The position numbers were made by a program, and so were the translations under genes. This document shows, in pieces, positions 1-8,684 of a DNA stretch of 64,000 nucleotides. Position 1 is the stretch's first letter. Each line of letters starts with the position of its first letter. The notes under the pieces are model-generated. The model was not told the DNA's origin. It made no database searches and worked only from the letters and a program-made list of their open reading frames with translations. Origin of the DNA: Streptomyces griseorubiginosus (GTDB lineage: Bacteria > Actinomycetota > Actinomycetes > Streptomycetales > Streptomycetaceae); NCBI RefSeq assembly GCF_001514195.1, contig NZ_KQ948735.1, forward strand, positions 1,229,413-1,293,412, in the 5' to 3' direction.

Positions 1-1
1 G

Positions 2-442
2 GGCCAGCACCAGGAGCACCGCCTCCTGGTCGACCACAACAACCCGCACTGCAAGTCCAACGTCGTCTACAAGGGCGCGCTCCAGGGCGAGGACGCGCAC
101 GCGGTGTGGATCGGTGACGTGCTCATCGAGGCCAAGGCCGAGGGCACCGACACCTACGAGATGAACCGCAACCTCGTCCTCACCGACGGCGCCCGGGTCG
201 ACTCCGTGCCCAACCTGGAGATCGAGACCGGCGAGATCGTCGGCGCCGGCCACGCCAGCGCGACCGGCCGCTTCGACGACGAGCAGCTCTTCTACCTGAT
301 GGCCCGTGGCATCCCGGCCGACGAGGCCCGCCGCCTCGTGGTCCGCGGCTTCTTCGCCGAGCTGGTCCAGCAGATCGGTGTCGACGACATCGAAGAGCGC
401 CTTCTCGTGAAGATCGACGAGGAGCTGGAGGCCACCGTCTGA
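2..442 (+). CDS. sufD: SufD, Fe-S cluster assembly scaffold subunit (C-terminal part)
   Basis: The gene enters from the left edge, so only the last 146 residues are visible. SufD partners SufB and the SufC ATPase in the SufBCD scaffold on which iron-sulphur clusters are built in the cytoplasm. The visible part is the beta-helical core plus the C-terminal helical region: NNPHCKSNVVYKG, the stretch ending in TGRFDDEQLFYLMARGIP, and the ending RRLVVRGFF typical of SufB/SufD. SufD rather than SufB is inferred from position just upstream of the Rieske gene and sufC. The stop overlaps the next start as TGATG, so the two are translationally coupled. Confidence 0.93.
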   Translation, partial: GQHQEHRLLVDHNNPHCKSNVVYKGALQGEDAHAVWIGDVLIEAKAEGTDTYEMNRNLVLTDGARVDSVPNLEIETGEIVGAGHASATGRFDDEQLFYLMARGIPADEARRLVVRGFFAELVQQIGVDDIEERLLVKIDEELEATV

Positions 443-759
443 TGGCCTACGTACGCGCCTGCGGGCTGAGCGAGCTGGAGGAGGACACCCCGAAGCGGGT
501 GGAACTCGACGGCACGCCGGTCTCCCTCGTGCAGACCGAGGGGGAAGTGTTCGCGATCCACGACATCTGCTCCCACGCGAACGTCTCGCTCTCCGAGGGC
601 GAGGTGGAGGACTGCCAGATCGAGTGCTGGCTGCACGGCTCCAGCTTCGACCTGCGCACCGGCAAGCCGTCCGGCCTTCCCGCGACGCGCCCCGTCCCCG
701 TATACCCCGTAAAGATCGAAGGGGACGACGTGCTCGTCTCCCTCAACCAGGAGTCCTGA
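442..759 (+). CDS. Rieske [2Fe-2S] ferredoxin-like protein of the SUF operon
   Basis: This is a 105-residue soluble protein with one Rieske domain. The cluster ligands are complete: C43-x-H45 in CSHANVSL and C62-x2-H65 in CWLHGSSF, followed by the usual FDLRTGKP turn. It resembles the small ferredoxin subunits of aromatic dioxygenases, but no oxygenase gene is nearby. Its place between sufD and sufC, overlapping sufD by one base, is the standard actinobacterial arrangement and suggests a role in cluster assembly or electron supply (inference). Confidence 0.9.
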   Translation: MAYVRACGLSELEEDTPKRVELDGTPVSLVQTEGEVFAIHDICSHANVSLSEGEVEDCQIECWLHGSSFDLRTGKPSGLPATRPVPVYPVKIEGDDVLVSLNQES

Positions 760-767
760 GGCAATCC

Positions 768-1532
768 ATGGCAACGCTTGAAATCCGCGACCTGCACGTC
801 ACCGTCGAGGCCGACAACGCCACGAAGGAGATCCTCAAGGGCGTCGACCTGACCGTGAAGCAGGGCGAGACGCACGCCATCATGGGCCCCAACGGCTCCG
901 GCAAGTCGACGCTCGCCTACTCCCTCGCGGGTCACCCGAAGTACACCATCACCGGCGGCACCGTCACCCTCGACGGCGAGGACGTCCTGGAGATGGAGGT
1001 CGACGAGCGCGCCCGCGCGGGCCTGTTCCTGGCGATGCAGTACCCCGTCGAGGTCCCCGGCGTCTCGGTCTCCAACTTCCTGCGCACCTCCGCCACCGCC
1101 GTCCGCGGCGAGGCCCCCAAGCTGCGCACCTGGGTGAAGGAGGTCAAGGAGGCCATGGAGCGCCTCAACATGGACCCCTCCTTCGCCGAGCGCAACGTCA
1201 ACGAGGGCTTCTCCGGCGGTGAGAAGAAGCGCCACGAGATCCTCCAGCTGGAGCTCCTCAAGCCGAAGATCGCGATCCTCGACGAGACCGACTCCGGCCT
1301 CGACGTCGACGCGCTGCGGGTCGTCTCCGAGGGCGTCAACCGGGTCCGTGAGACCGGTGAGGTCGGCACCCTGCTGATCACGCACTACACGCGCATCCTG
1401 CGCTACATCAAGCCCGACCACGTGCACGTGTTCGCCGGCGGCAAGATCGTCGAGTCCGGCGGTGCCGAGCTCGCCGACAAGCTGGAGAACGAGGGCTACG
1501 AGGCTTACACGAAGGGTGGCGCATCCGAGTGA
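768..1532 (+). CDS. sufC: SufC, Fe-S cluster assembly ATPase
   Basis: This 254-residue ABC-type ATPase powers the SufBCD scaffold. The Walker A motif GPNGSGKST is near residue 40, the signature FSGGEKKRHE near 147, and Walker B ends in LDETDSGLD, the form typical of SufC rather than of transporters (LDEPTS). There is no membrane partner. The ATG at 768 was chosen because MATLEIRDLHVTVE is the usual SufC N-terminus; the frame stays open further upstream, but that stretch lies over the Rieske gene. Its end overlaps the sufS start by 4 bp (GTGA). Confidence 0.95.
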   Translation: MATLEIRDLHVTVEADNATKEILKGVDLTVKQGETHAIMGPNGSGKSTLAYSLAGHPKYTITGGTVTLDGEDVLEMEVDERARAGLFLAMQYPVEVPGVSVSNFLRTSATAVRGEAPKLRTWVKEVKEAMERLNMDPSFAERNVNEGFSGGEKKRHEILQLELLKPKIAILDETDSGLDVDALRVVSEGVNRVRETGEVGTLLITHYTRILRYIKPDHVHVFAGGKIVESGGAELADKLENEGYEAYTKGGASE

Positions 1533-2785
1533 CACAGCTGCCGGGCCTCCTCGACACAGAGGCGATCCGCAAGGACTTCCCCATCCTGGACCGCCAGGTC
1601 CACGACGGCCGGAAGCTCGTGTACCTGGACAACGCGGCGACCTCGCAGAAGCCGCGCCAGGTGCTGGACGCCCTGAGCGAGTACTACGAGCGCTACAACG
1701 CCAACGTCCACCGCGGTGTGCATGTGCTCGCCGAGGAGGCCACGGCGCTGTACGAGGGAGCGCGCGACAAGGTCGCCGCGTTCATCAACGCGCCGAGCCG
1801 CGACGAGGTGATCTTCACCAAGAACGCCTCCGAGTCGCTCAACCTCGTGGCGAACATGCTGGGCTGGGCCGACGAGCCCTACCGCGTGGACTCCGAGACC
1901 GAGATCGTCATCACCGAGATGGAGCACCACTCCAACATCGTGCCGTGGCAGCTGCTGGCGCAGCGCACGGGCGCGAAGCTGAAGTGGTTCGGGCTGACCG
2001 ACGACGGCCGCCTCGACCTGTCCAACATCGACGAGATCATCACCGAGAAGACGAAGATCGTCTCCTTCGTGCTGGTCTCCAACATCCTGGGCACGGTCAA
2101 CCCGGTCGAGGCGATCGTCCGCCGCGCGCAGGAGGTCGGTGCGCTCGTCTGCGTCGACGCCTCGCAGGCCGCGCCGCACATGCCGCTGGACGTCCAGGCC
2201 CTCCAGGCCGACTTCGTGGCCTTCACCGGCCACAAGATGTGCGGCCCGACCGGCATCGGCGTGCTGTGGGGACGGCAGGAACTCCTGGAGGACCTGCCCC
2301 CGTTCCTCGGCGGCGGCGAGATGATCGAGACCGTGTCGATGCACTCGTCGACGTACGCCCCCGCCCCGCACAAGTTCGAGGCGGGCACCCCGCCGATCGC
2401 GCAGGCGGTCGGGCTGGGCGCGGCGATCGACTACCTCGACTCGATCGGCATGGACAAGATCCTCGCCCATGAGCACGCGCTGACCGAGTACGCCGTCCAG
2501 CGGCTCGCCGAGGTCCCCGACCTCAGGATCATCGGCCCGACCACGGCCGAGGACCGGGGTGCGGCGATCTCCTTCACGCTGGGCGACATCCACCCCCACG
2601 ACGTGGGTCAGGTCCTCGACGAGGAGGGCATCGCGGTCCGGGTCGGCCACCACTGCGCGCGGCCGGTCTGCCTGCGGTACGGAATTCCCGCGACCACGCG
2701 AGCGTCGTTCTATCTGTACTCCACGCCCGCCGAGATCGACGCACTGGTCGAGGGGCTGGAGCACGTACGGAACTTCTTCGGCTGA
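1529..2785 (+). CDS. sufS: SufS, cysteine desulfurase
   Basis: This 418-residue PLP-dependent enzyme takes sulphur from L-cysteine as a persulfide and passes it to SufU. The PLP lysine is K236 in TGHKMCGPTGIG, and the persulfide cysteine is C376 in RVGHHCARPVCLRYG, the short-loop form of SufS-type (group II) desulfurases. The GTG start overlaps the sufC stop by 4 bp. The length and the sufU neighbour fit the Gram-positive SufS-SufU pair. Confidence 0.96.
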   Translation: MTQLPGLLDTEAIRKDFPILDRQVHDGRKLVYLDNAATSQKPRQVLDALSEYYERYNANVHRGVHVLAEEATALYEGARDKVAAFINAPSRDEVIFTKNASESLNLVANMLGWADEPYRVDSETEIVITEMEHHSNIVPWQLLAQRTGAKLKWFGLTDDGRLDLSNIDEIITEKTKIVSFVLVSNILGTVNPVEAIVRRAQEVGALVCVDASQAAPHMPLDVQALQADFVAFTGHKMCGPTGIGVLWGRQELLEDLPPFLGGGEMIETVSMHSSTYAPAPHKFEAGTPPIAQAVGLGAAIDYLDSIGMDKILAHEHALTEYAVQRLAEVPDLRIIGPTTAEDRGAAISFTLGDIHPHDVGQVLDEEGIAVRVGHHCARPVCLRYGIPATTRASFYLYSTPAEIDALVEGLEHVRNFFG

Positions 2786-2801
2786 GGGGCGTGCTGAAAC
2801 C

Positions 2802-3272
2802 GTGAAGCTGGACTCGATGTACCAGGAAGTCATCCTGGACCACTACAAGCACCCGCACGGGCGTGGTCTGAGGGACGGCGACGCCGAGGTGCACCACGTG
2901 AACCCGACGTGCGGCGACGAGATCACCCTCCGCGTCAAGTACGACGGCACGAGGATCGAGGACGTCTCGTACGAGGGCCAGGGCTGCTCGATCAGCCAGG
3001 CCTCGGCCTCCGTCCTGAACGATCTGCTGGTCGGCAAGGACCTCGCCGAGGCGCAGCGGATCCAGGAGACCTTCCTGGAGCTGATGCAGTCCAAGGGGAA
3101 GATCGAGCCCGACGACGCGATGGAGGAGGTGCTGGAGGACGCGGTCGCGTTCTCCGGTGTCTCCAAGTACCCGGCCCGGGTCAAGTGCGCCCTCCTCAGC
3201 TGGATGGCGTGGAAGGACGCGACGGCCCAGGCGCTGGACGCCGGCGCCGACGCCGAAAGGAAGACGGCATGA
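2802..3272 (+). CDS. sufU: SufU, zinc-dependent sulfurtransferase partner of SufS
   Basis: This is a 156-residue IscU-like protein that accepts persulfide sulphur from SufS in Gram-positive SUF systems. Three conserved cysteine sites are present: NPTCGDEI, GQGCSISQAS and RVKCALLSW, together with the GD zinc-ligand aspartate. The GTG at 2802 gives the typical N-terminus (V/M)KLDSMYQEVILDHY; an ATG at 2817 is a weaker alternative that loses five conserved residues. The gene lies 16 nt after sufS and overlaps the next gene by 4 bp. Confidence 0.94.
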   Translation: MKLDSMYQEVILDHYKHPHGRGLRDGDAEVHHVNPTCGDEITLRVKYDGTRIEDVSYEGQGCSISQASASVLNDLLVGKDLAEAQRIQETFLELMQSKGKIEPDDAMEEVLEDAVAFSGVSKYPARVKCALLSWMAWKDATAQALDAGADAERKTA

Positions 3273-3601
3273 GCGAGACCGTTGAAATGAAGCCGGCCTC
3301 CGAGGAGGAGGTCCGCGAGGCGCTGTACGACGTCGTCGACCCCGAGCTGGGCATCGACGTGGTCAACCTCGGCCTGATCTACGGCATCCACATCGACGAC
3401 GCGAACATCGCGACCCTCGACATGACCCTGACCTCGGCGGCCTGTCCGCTGACGGACGTCATCGAGGACCAGGCCAAGTCCGCCACGGACGGCCTCGTCA
3501 GCGAACTCCGCATCAACTGGGTGTGGATGCCGCCGTGGGGCCCGGACAAGATCACGGACGACGGACGCGAGCAGCTGCGCGCGCTCGGGTTCAACGTCTG
3601 A
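3269..3601 (+). CDS. SufT-like metal-sulphur cluster biosynthesis protein (MIP18/DUF59)
   Basis: This 110-residue protein is a single DUF59/PaaD domain. Diagnostic stretches are the VVDPELGIDVVNLGLIY motif and the TSAACPLTD segment with the conserved cysteine. Members linked to suf operons (SufT) help in Fe-S cluster maturation or delivery. The ATG overlaps the sufU stop by 4 bp, and this is the last gene of the operon, 30 nt before a strong hairpin. Confidence 0.9.
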   Translation: MSETVEMKPASEEEVREALYDVVDPELGIDVVNLGLIYGIHIDDANIATLDMTLTSAACPLTDVIEDQAKSATDGLVSELRINWVWMPPWGPDKITDDGREQLRALGFNV

Positions 3602-3631
3602 GACTCCTCGGCTGCGACGACAGCCAGTGAC

Positions 3632-3665
3632 GAAAGCGGCGGCACCTTCGGGTGCCGCCGCTTTC
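3632..3665. terminator. Bidirectional terminator after the suf operon
   Basis: A perfect 15-bp inverted repeat (GAAAGCGGCGGCACC and its complement) closes on a TTCG tetraloop. It sits between the convergent sufT-like gene and the AbfB gene, and the arms end in CTTTC on both strands. It should end transcription from both sides. Confidence 0.85.
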
Positions 3666-3682
3666 GTGTGCTCAGGCGCGGC

Positions 3683-4501
3683 TCAGGCCAGCCCGCCCAC
3701 CGGCTGGAACGACGAGTCCGCCACGAACTGGGAGCTGTACTCGACGCGTTGCAGGCGGACCACGAAGTTCTGGTGGCGCAGGAAGTAGCCGGGGTAGTTG
3801 ACCGACTCCAGCATCTTCGCGCCGGAGTAGGACGGCGAGTCCCGGGGGCAGAACGTGGCGTCCTGCTTGAACAGGGACGAACCGTCGTTGCGTTCGGCCC
3901 GCAGGACGAAGCTGCGGTGGCGCAGGTACGCACCGTCGTGTGTGACGAACGAGTAGCACGAGGCGTTCGCCAGGCCCTTGACCTGCTTGAAAGTGGCGTC
4001 CTCGCGGGCCTGTTCGCCGCTGACCTGGTCCAGGCCGACATGGTCGGAGTCCACATGCCAGTAGCGGTCGGGGTAGTTGACCGAGCGGAACGAGCCGTAG
4101 ACCGCCGCGGGCTTCGGCTTCGCCGGACTTCCCTTGGACGGCGTCGACTTGTGCGGCTTCGGGGTGGTCGTGACCGCGATGGTCGGACCGGTGCCCTGCT
4201 GCCGGGGGCCCGCGGGACTCGGGGACACCGACGAGAGGTCGCTGTCGCCCTCCGGGGGGAGGGTGGTCGCGGGCTGTGTGGAGAAGGAGATCAGGCCGGA
4301 CCCCGCGTTCTGCGCGGATTTCGACCGGACGTCGTCCTCGTTGTCGGTCGCGGCTATCGCCGCCACACAGGCGACGATCGTGGTCACCGCCAGCGCACCG
4401 GCGAGATAGAGCCGCCTGGTGCCGGGAGTGCGGGAGGTGTCCAGTGTCCAGCCGTTCTCCCAGGGGCGGTCCTGAGGCGGCCGGGACTTGTCTTCGGGCA
4501 T
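3683..4501 (-). CDS. Membrane-anchored AbfB (CBM42) domain protein
   Basis: This 272-residue protein has a short cytoplasmic N-terminus, one membrane segment near residues 30-50 (LYLAGALAVTTIVACVAAIAA), a Ser/Thr/Pro-rich external linker to about residue 130, then a C-terminal beta-trefoil of the arabinofuranosidase-B type. The trefoil repeats are visible: SVNYPDRYWHVDSDHVGL, DGAYLRHRSFVLRAE and SVNYPGYFLRHQNFVVRL. Such domains bind arabinofuranose side chains of hemicellulose. No catalytic domain is present, so it is a cell-surface binding protein of unknown use. The frame is open further upstream; the ATG at 4501 was chosen because it starts just before a normal membrane anchor. Confidence 0.8.
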   Translation of the reverse strand: MPEDKSRPPQDRPWENGWTLDTSRTPGTRRLYLAGALAVTTIVACVAAIAATDNEDDVRSKSAQNAGSGLISFSTQPATTLPPEGDSDLSSVSPSPAGPRQQGTGPTIAVTTTPKPHKSTPSKGSPAKPKPAAVYGSFRSVNYPDRYWHVDSDHVGLDQVSGEQAREDATFKQVKGLANASCYSFVTHDGAYLRHRSFVLRAERNDGSSLFKQDATFCPRDSPSYSGAKMLESVNYPGYFLRHQNFVVRLQRVEYSSQFVADSSFQPVGGLA

Positions 4502-4568
4502 GCGCGGTTCCTCCGGCACGGCGCGGTGTGCGACGGCCGCTGCTGTGGTGGCGCGGTAGGTGAAGGGT

Positions 4569-4597
4569 GAACCACGTGTGGTTCCGGAGGGAACATT
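4569..4597 (-). promoter_or_regulatory. Candidate promoter and operator of the AbfB gene
   Basis: On the minus strand TAATGT (4597-4592) is a good -10 box. Immediately downstream lies the inverted repeat GAACCAC-GT-GTGGTTC (4569-4584), which would sit at the transcription start and could bind a repressor. No regulator gene for it is evident. Confidence 0.4.
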
Positions 4598-4689
4598 AGT
4601 GGTTACCGGGGGTTGTGAGCAGCACTTTGAAGCAACCGATTTCCACATTCGCGCATCAGCGGACCACAGGATTTCCTCATCCATCGTTA

Positions 4690-4703
4690 TGTACGCTTGT
4701 ACA
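4690..4703 (+). promoter_or_regulatory. Operator overlapping the leaderless smr-tetR promoter
   Basis: TGTAC-GCTT-GTACA is a perfect 5-bp-arm inverted repeat ending one base before the ATG of the SMR gene. It contains TACGCT (4692-4697), a -10 box placed 7 nt before the ATG with no Shine-Dalgarno sequence, so the mRNA is probably leaderless. A repressor bound here would block polymerase directly. The TetR encoded next in the operon is the obvious candidate. Confidence 0.55.
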
Positions 4704-4704
4704 C

Positions 4705-5025
4705 ATGGGATATCTGCTCCTCGCCGGAGCCATCGCAGCCGAGGTCGCGGCGACCACGGCCATGAAGTACACCGAAGGATTCAGCCGGTTCGGGCCCTCG
4801 CTGCTGACCGTGCTCGGCTACGTCCTCTCCTTCGCGCTGCTCGCGCAGACCCTGAAGACGGTGTCGGTCGGCACCGCCTACGCGATCTGGGCCGGAGCGG
4901 GCACCGCGACCATCGCCGCCATCGGGATGTTCTTCCTCGGGGAGGGCATGACGGTCACCAAAGCCGCCGGGATCGCGCTGATCATCGTCGGGGTCGTGGT
5001 GCTGAACCTGGGTGGGGCGCACTGA
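4705..5025 (+). CDS. SMR-family multidrug efflux protein
   Basis: This 106-residue protein has four predicted membrane helices and is of normal SMR/EmrE/QacC length. The proton- and drug-binding glutamate is E13 in AGAIAAEVAATTAMK. The WAGAGTATIAAIG and ALIIVGVVVLNL segments are typical. It should export cationic lipophilic compounds as a dimer driven by protons. The start follows an operator-like -10 region without a ribosome site (leaderless). Its stop overlaps the ATG of the TetR gene (TGATG). Confidence 0.9.
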   Translation: MGYLLLAGAIAAEVAATTAMKYTEGFSRFGPSLLTVLGYVLSFALLAQTLKTVSVGTAYAIWAGAGTATIAAIGMFFLGEGMTVTKAAGIALIIVGVVVLNLGGAH

Positions 5026-5561
5026 TGGCGCGCCGGTACGACCCCGAGCGCCGCCAGCGGATCATCGACGCGGCCATCCGGGTCGTGGGGGAGAAGGGCC
5101 TCGCGGGGCTCAGCCACCGCAGTGCCGCCGCCGAGGCCGATGTGCCGCTCGGCTCGACGACGTACCACTTCAAGAGCCTCGACGAGCTGATGGTCGCCGC
5201 GCTGCGCCAGGCCAGCGAGGGCTTCGCCAAGGCGGTCGCCGCGCACGGGGCACTGGACGGCTCCGGCGGCGACCTGGCCGCCGACCTCGCCCGCGTCCTC
5301 GGCGAGTGGCTCGGCGGCGATCGCACCGGCGTCGAGCTGGAGTACGAGCTCTACCTCGCCGCGCTGCGCCGGCCCGCCCTGCGCCCCGTCGCCGCCGAGT
5401 GGGCCGACGACCTCGCCGCCCGCCTCGCCCACCGCACGGACCCGGTCACGGCACGGGCCCTGGTCGCGCTGACCGACGGGATCTGCCTCCAGGTGCTGCT
5501 GACGGGGGTGCCGTACGACGAGGGGTACGCGCGGGAGATGCTGGCGCGCGTGATCCCCTGA
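5025..5561 (+). CDS. TetR-family regulator of the SMR pump
   Basis: This 178-residue TetR repressor has an N-terminal helix-turn-helix (residues about 8-52, with GLAGLSHRSAAAEADVPLGS and TYHFKSLDEL) followed by an all-helical ligand domain. It overlaps the efflux gene by one base, so pump and sensor are made together. The palindrome in the shared promoter is the likely binding site, giving a simple drug-relieved autoregulated unit (inference). Confidence 0.88.
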   Translation: MARRYDPERRQRIIDAAIRVVGEKGLAGLSHRSAAAEADVPLGSTTYHFKSLDELMVAALRQASEGFAKAVAAHGALDGSGGDLAADLARVLGEWLGGDRTGVELEYELYLAALRRPALRPVAAEWADDLAARLAHRTDPVTARALVALTDGICLQVLLTGVPYDEGYAREMLARVIP

Positions 5562-5743
5562 CCCCGCCCGACTCCTGGTTCCTGCGCCGGTGTCCGTGAA
5601 CCCTTGGCCGTCCGTCGGGCAACAGGGGGTGTCACACGCACCGAGCACCGGGGGAGTGGGCCGCCGGCGTTTCCCGTGGCCACGTACCGTTCGGCCTCTG
5701 AGACGGGCCGCGCGCGGGTTCGCCTCGCACGCCCCCCGGCGGT

Positions 5744-5749
5744 TAGGTT
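5744..5749 (+). promoter_or_regulatory. -10 box of a leaderless dapD transcript
   Basis: TAGGTT lies 6 nt before the dapD ATG, and there is no Shine-Dalgarno sequence. The upstream gap from 5562 shows no other clear signal and no convincing -35 hexamer. Confidence 0.4.
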
Positions 5750-5755
5750 TCCCTC

Positions 5756-6745
5756 ATGACCGACACGACTGCTCCGCGTATCACCGGCGCCATCGCCGCA
5801 GGCCTCGCCACCGTCGCCGCCGACGGCACCGTTCTCGACACCTGGTTCCCCGCTCCCGAGCTCACCGCCGAGCCGGGTCCCTCCGGCACCGAGCGGCTGT
5901 CCGCCGAGCGGGCCGTGGAACTGCTCGGCGAAGGCGCCGCGAAGGCGATCGGTCCGGACGCCCGCCGGGGCGTCGAGGTGGTCGCGGTCCGTACGGTCAT
6001 CGCCTCCCTGGACGAGAAGCCGCTCGACACGCACGACGCCTACCTGCGTCTGCACCTGCTCTCGCACCGCCTGGTCCAGCCGCACGGCCAGAGCCTTGAC
6101 GGCATCTTCGGGCTGCTCCCCAACGTCGCCTGGACCTCCCTCGGCCCGGTCACCGTCGACGACATCGAGAAGGTGCGCCTGAACGCCCGCGCCGAGGGCC
6201 TGCACCTCGCCGTCACGAGCGTCGACAAGTTCCCGCGCATGACGGACTACGTGGCCCCCAAGGGCGTCCGCATCGCCGACGCCGACCGCGTCCGGCTCGG
6301 CGCCCACCTCGCCGCGGGCACCACCGTGATGCACGAGGGCTTCGTCAACTTCAACGCCGGCACCCTCGGCACGTCGATGGTCGAGGGCCGCATCTCCGCC
6401 GGTGTCGTGGTCGGCGACGGCTCGGACATCGGCGGCGGCGCCTCCACCATGGGCACCCTCTCCGGCGGCGGCAACGTCCGCATCACCATCGGCGAGCGCT
6501 GCCTGATCGGCGCCGAGGCGGGCGTCGGCATCGCGCTCGGCGACGAATGCGTCGTCGAGGCCGGTCTCTACGTCACCGCGGGCACCCGGGTCACCATGCC
6601 CGACGGGCAGATCGTCAAGGCCCGCGAGCTGAACGGCGCCTCGAACATCCTCTTCCGCCGCAACTCGGTCACCGGCACCGTGGAGGCCCGCCCGAACAAC
6701 GCGGTCTGGGGCGGCCTGAACGACATCCTGCACAGCCACAACTGA
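5756..6745 (+). CDS. dapD: DapD, tetrahydrodipicolinate N-succinyltransferase
   Basis: This 329-residue enzyme succinylates L-tetrahydrodipicolinate in the succinylase branch of lysine and meso-diaminopimelate synthesis, which supplies peptidoglycan precursors. The C-terminal half is a left-handed beta-helix built of hexapeptide repeats ([57 protein letters not shown]). The long N-terminal domain is the actinobacterial form. It is monocistronic, ending in a strong terminator. Confidence 0.95.
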   Translation: MTDTTAPRITGAIAAGLATVAADGTVLDTWFPAPELTAEPGPSGTERLSAERAVELLGEGAAKAIGPDARRGVEVVAVRTVIASLDEKPLDTHDAYLRLHLLSHRLVQPHGQSLDGIFGLLPNVAWTSLGPVTVDDIEKVRLNARAEGLHLAVTSVDKFPRMTDYVAPKGVRIADADRVRLGAHLAAGTTVMHEGFVNFNAGTLGTSMVEGRISAGVVVGDGSDIGGGASTMGTLSGGGNVRITIGERCLIGAEAGVGIALGDECVVEAGLYVTAGTRVTMPDGQIVKARELNGASNILFRRNSVTGTVEARPNNAVWGGLNDILHSHN

Positions 6746-6760
6746 GCGCTTCCACCCGAG

Positions 6761-6797
6761 GTCGCCGTAGAGGTTCCGCCTCTACGGCGACTTTTTT
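6761..6797 (+). terminator. Intrinsic terminator of dapD
   Basis: A perfect 13-bp stem (GTCGCCGTAGAGG with its complement at 6779-6791), a 5-nt loop and a run of six T residues form a textbook rho-independent terminator. Confidence 0.92.
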
Positions 6798-6886
6798 CAT
6801 GGGTGTGGCATAGCGGGGGCACCCCACGCGCGTCACAAGGGGCGGAGGGCCGCGCACCGGCGCCGCCGGGGGAAGAGAAGGTGACG

Positions 6887-7456
6887 ATGAATGCCGAAGG
6901 GCTGGAGAGTTTCCGGGACTTCGTGGACAGCAGGTCGTCCGCCCTGCTGAAGACCGCCGTGCTGCTGTGCGGCGGGGACCGGCACGCCGGTGAGGACCTG
7001 CTCCAGAACGCCCTGGTCCGGGCGGCCGGACGCTGGCAGAAGATCGACGAACCCGAGGCCTACGTACGGCAGGTCCTCTACCGCCAGCAGGTCAGCCGCT
7101 GGCGGCTGAAGTGGCCGCGCCGTGAGGTCAGCGTCGCGGAACCGCCCGAACCTGCGGCCACCGGCGGCACGCCGGGCGACACCGCCGCCGCCACCGAACT
7201 GCGCCTCGTGATGCGCCAGGCGCTGTCCCGGCTCACCGCACGTCAGCGCACCGTGCTGGTGCTGCGCTACTTCGAGGACCTGCCCGAGGCCGACGTGGCC
7301 CGACTGCTCGGCTGCTCGGTCGGCACCGTGCGGTCCACCGCCCACCGCTCGCTGGCCCGGCTGCGCTCGCTCGCACCCGAACTGGCCGCCCTCGGGCCCG
7401 CCGACGCCGAGCGGTCCGCGTCCCGTGACTACTCACCCGTGGAGGTGCGTCCGTGA
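6887..7456 (+). CDS. SigE/SigM-type ECF RNA polymerase sigma factor
   Basis: This 189-residue ECF sigma factor has region 2 near residues 18-75 (DLLQNALVRAAGRW) and region 4 near 110-165 (LTARQRTVLVLRYFEDL, then EADVARLLGCSVGTVRS as the helix-turn-helix). It belongs to the compact Streptomyces family typified by SigE-like ECF factors. The ATG at 6887 is preferred because GAAGGTGA is well placed before it; a GTG at 6881 is possible. It overlaps the next gene by 4 bp, which suggests the downstream membrane protein controls it. Confidence 0.88.
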   Translation: MNAEGLESFRDFVDSRSSALLKTAVLLCGGDRHAGEDLLQNALVRAAGRWQKIDEPEAYVRQVLYRQQVSRWRLKWPRREVSVAEPPEPAATGGTPGDTAAATELRLVMRQALSRLTARQRTVLVLRYFEDLPEADVARLLGCSVGTVRSTAHRSLARLRSLAPELAALGPADAERSASRDYSPVEVRP

Positions 7457-8676
7457 ACGTCGACGACATCGTGCGCGACGCACTGCGCGAGCAGGCCGCC
7501 GAACAGGCCCCGGCTACGGCGGGGTTCGCCGACCGGGTGCTCACCGTCCGGCGCCGCCGTCGCACCCGCAGGATCGTGCTCGGCGCCGCGGCCGCGGTGG
7601 CCGTGATCGCCGTAGGGGTGACGGTTCCGCTGATGGACTCCGGCAAGGACGACGTACGGCCCTCGGGGGGCATCGTGACCCCGAAGAAGGTCGAGTCCCG
7701 TCCCGACCAGTCGCCGCCGCGCGACAGGATCTCCGTCGGGGGCACGACCCTGGCCGGGTACTCCGTCCCGAAGAAGGTCAGGAAGAGTGCGGACAGCGCC
7801 GTCTACGAGCGCACCTACTACCTGCTGAATCCGAAGACCGGCAGGTACGACAAGGCCGCGGACTGGTCCTGGGTCGCCGTCGCCCCCGGCGGGAAGACGG
7901 CCGCCGTCCTTGAACGGGACCTGCCCGCCTCCCGGATCGGCCTGCTCGACCTGACCACCGGCAAGGTCGAGCGGTGGATCGACGTCGACCACGGTGTCGG
8001 CGGGCTCACCTTCTCCCGCGACGGCCGCAAGCTGGTCGCGACGACGTACAGCGCGAACCCCGACCGGCTGATCAAGGCGCAGGGCGACGTCGAGTGGATG
8101 CCGCCGTGGACGTCGAGCCGCACCGGCTTCTACGTCCTCGACCTGGCCTCGGGGGACGGTGCCTGGACCGAGATCAAGCTCGCGGGCGACTCGGACGACC
8201 CCATGGGCGGCACCATGCTCAACAGCCGCCAGGACTTCTCCCTCACCGACGACGGCCGCCACGTCTGGGAAGGCCGCCCCACCGAGCCCGGCTACGTGTT
8301 CTACGACCTCACCGGCAAGGAGGTCCCCGTGCCGGCGGGCTACACGTACCTGGACTGGTCCGTGGACGCGGGCAGGTCGCCCGACGGCAAGCTCGTCGCC
8401 GGCGGGTTCGCGGGCAAGAAGTGGAAGACGTCCTCGTACGTCTTCGACGCCCGGACCGGCAAGAAGACCGAGGTGCGCGGCCAGCAGCTGATCGCCTGGG
8501 TGGGCAACGAGCAGCTCATCGCGTGGGACATGGGCGAGAACGACAAGAACGAGCACCACAACCGGCTCGTGCTCGTCACCCTCGGCAGCGACAAGGAGAT
8601 CCCGCTGAGCGGTTTCCGCAGGGGGGACACCCCGGACGGCGCCGGGCGCTGGGAGCCGCTCTTCGCCCAGCCTTGA
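7453..8676 (+). CDS. Membrane protein with beta-propeller-like domain, partner of the ECF sigma factor
   Basis: This 407-residue protein starts with a cytoplasmic segment of about 40 residues ending in RRRRRTRR, one membrane helix near 42-60, and a large external domain. The external part has TolB/WD40-like blades (SWVAVAPGGKTAAVLERD, LTFSRDGRKLVATTYS, WSVDAGRSPDGKLVAGGF). The GTG start overlaps the sigma gene, the layout of sigma/anti-sigma pairs, but I see no recognised zinc-binding anti-sigma motif HxxxCxxC. A role as sensor or anti-sigma factor is inference. Confidence 0.65.
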   Translation: MNVDDIVRDALREQAAEQAPATAGFADRVLTVRRRRRTRRIVLGAAAAVAVIAVGVTVPLMDSGKDDVRPSGGIVTPKKVESRPDQSPPRDRISVGGTTLAGYSVPKKVRKSADSAVYERTYYLLNPKTGRYDKAADWSWVAVAPGGKTAAVLERDLPASRIGLLDLTTGKVERWIDVDHGVGGLTFSRDGRKLVATTYSANPDRLIKAQGDVEWMPPWTSSRTGFYVLDLASGDGAWTEIKLAGDSDDPMGGTMLNSRQDFSLTDDGRHVWEGRPTEPGYVFYDLTGKEVPVPAGYTYLDWSVDAGRSPDGKLVAGGFAGKKWKTSSYVFDARTGKKTEVRGQQLIAWVGNEQLIAWDMGENDKNEHHNRLVLVTLGSDKEIPLSGFRRGDTPDGAGRWEPLFAQP

Positions 8677-8684
8677 CGAGACCG

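Noticed and set aside
4558..4572. GGTGAAGGGTGAAC as a PHO box upstream of the AbfB gene
   Set aside because: The two half-sites are 7 bp apart, not 11, and the gene has no evident link to phosphate.
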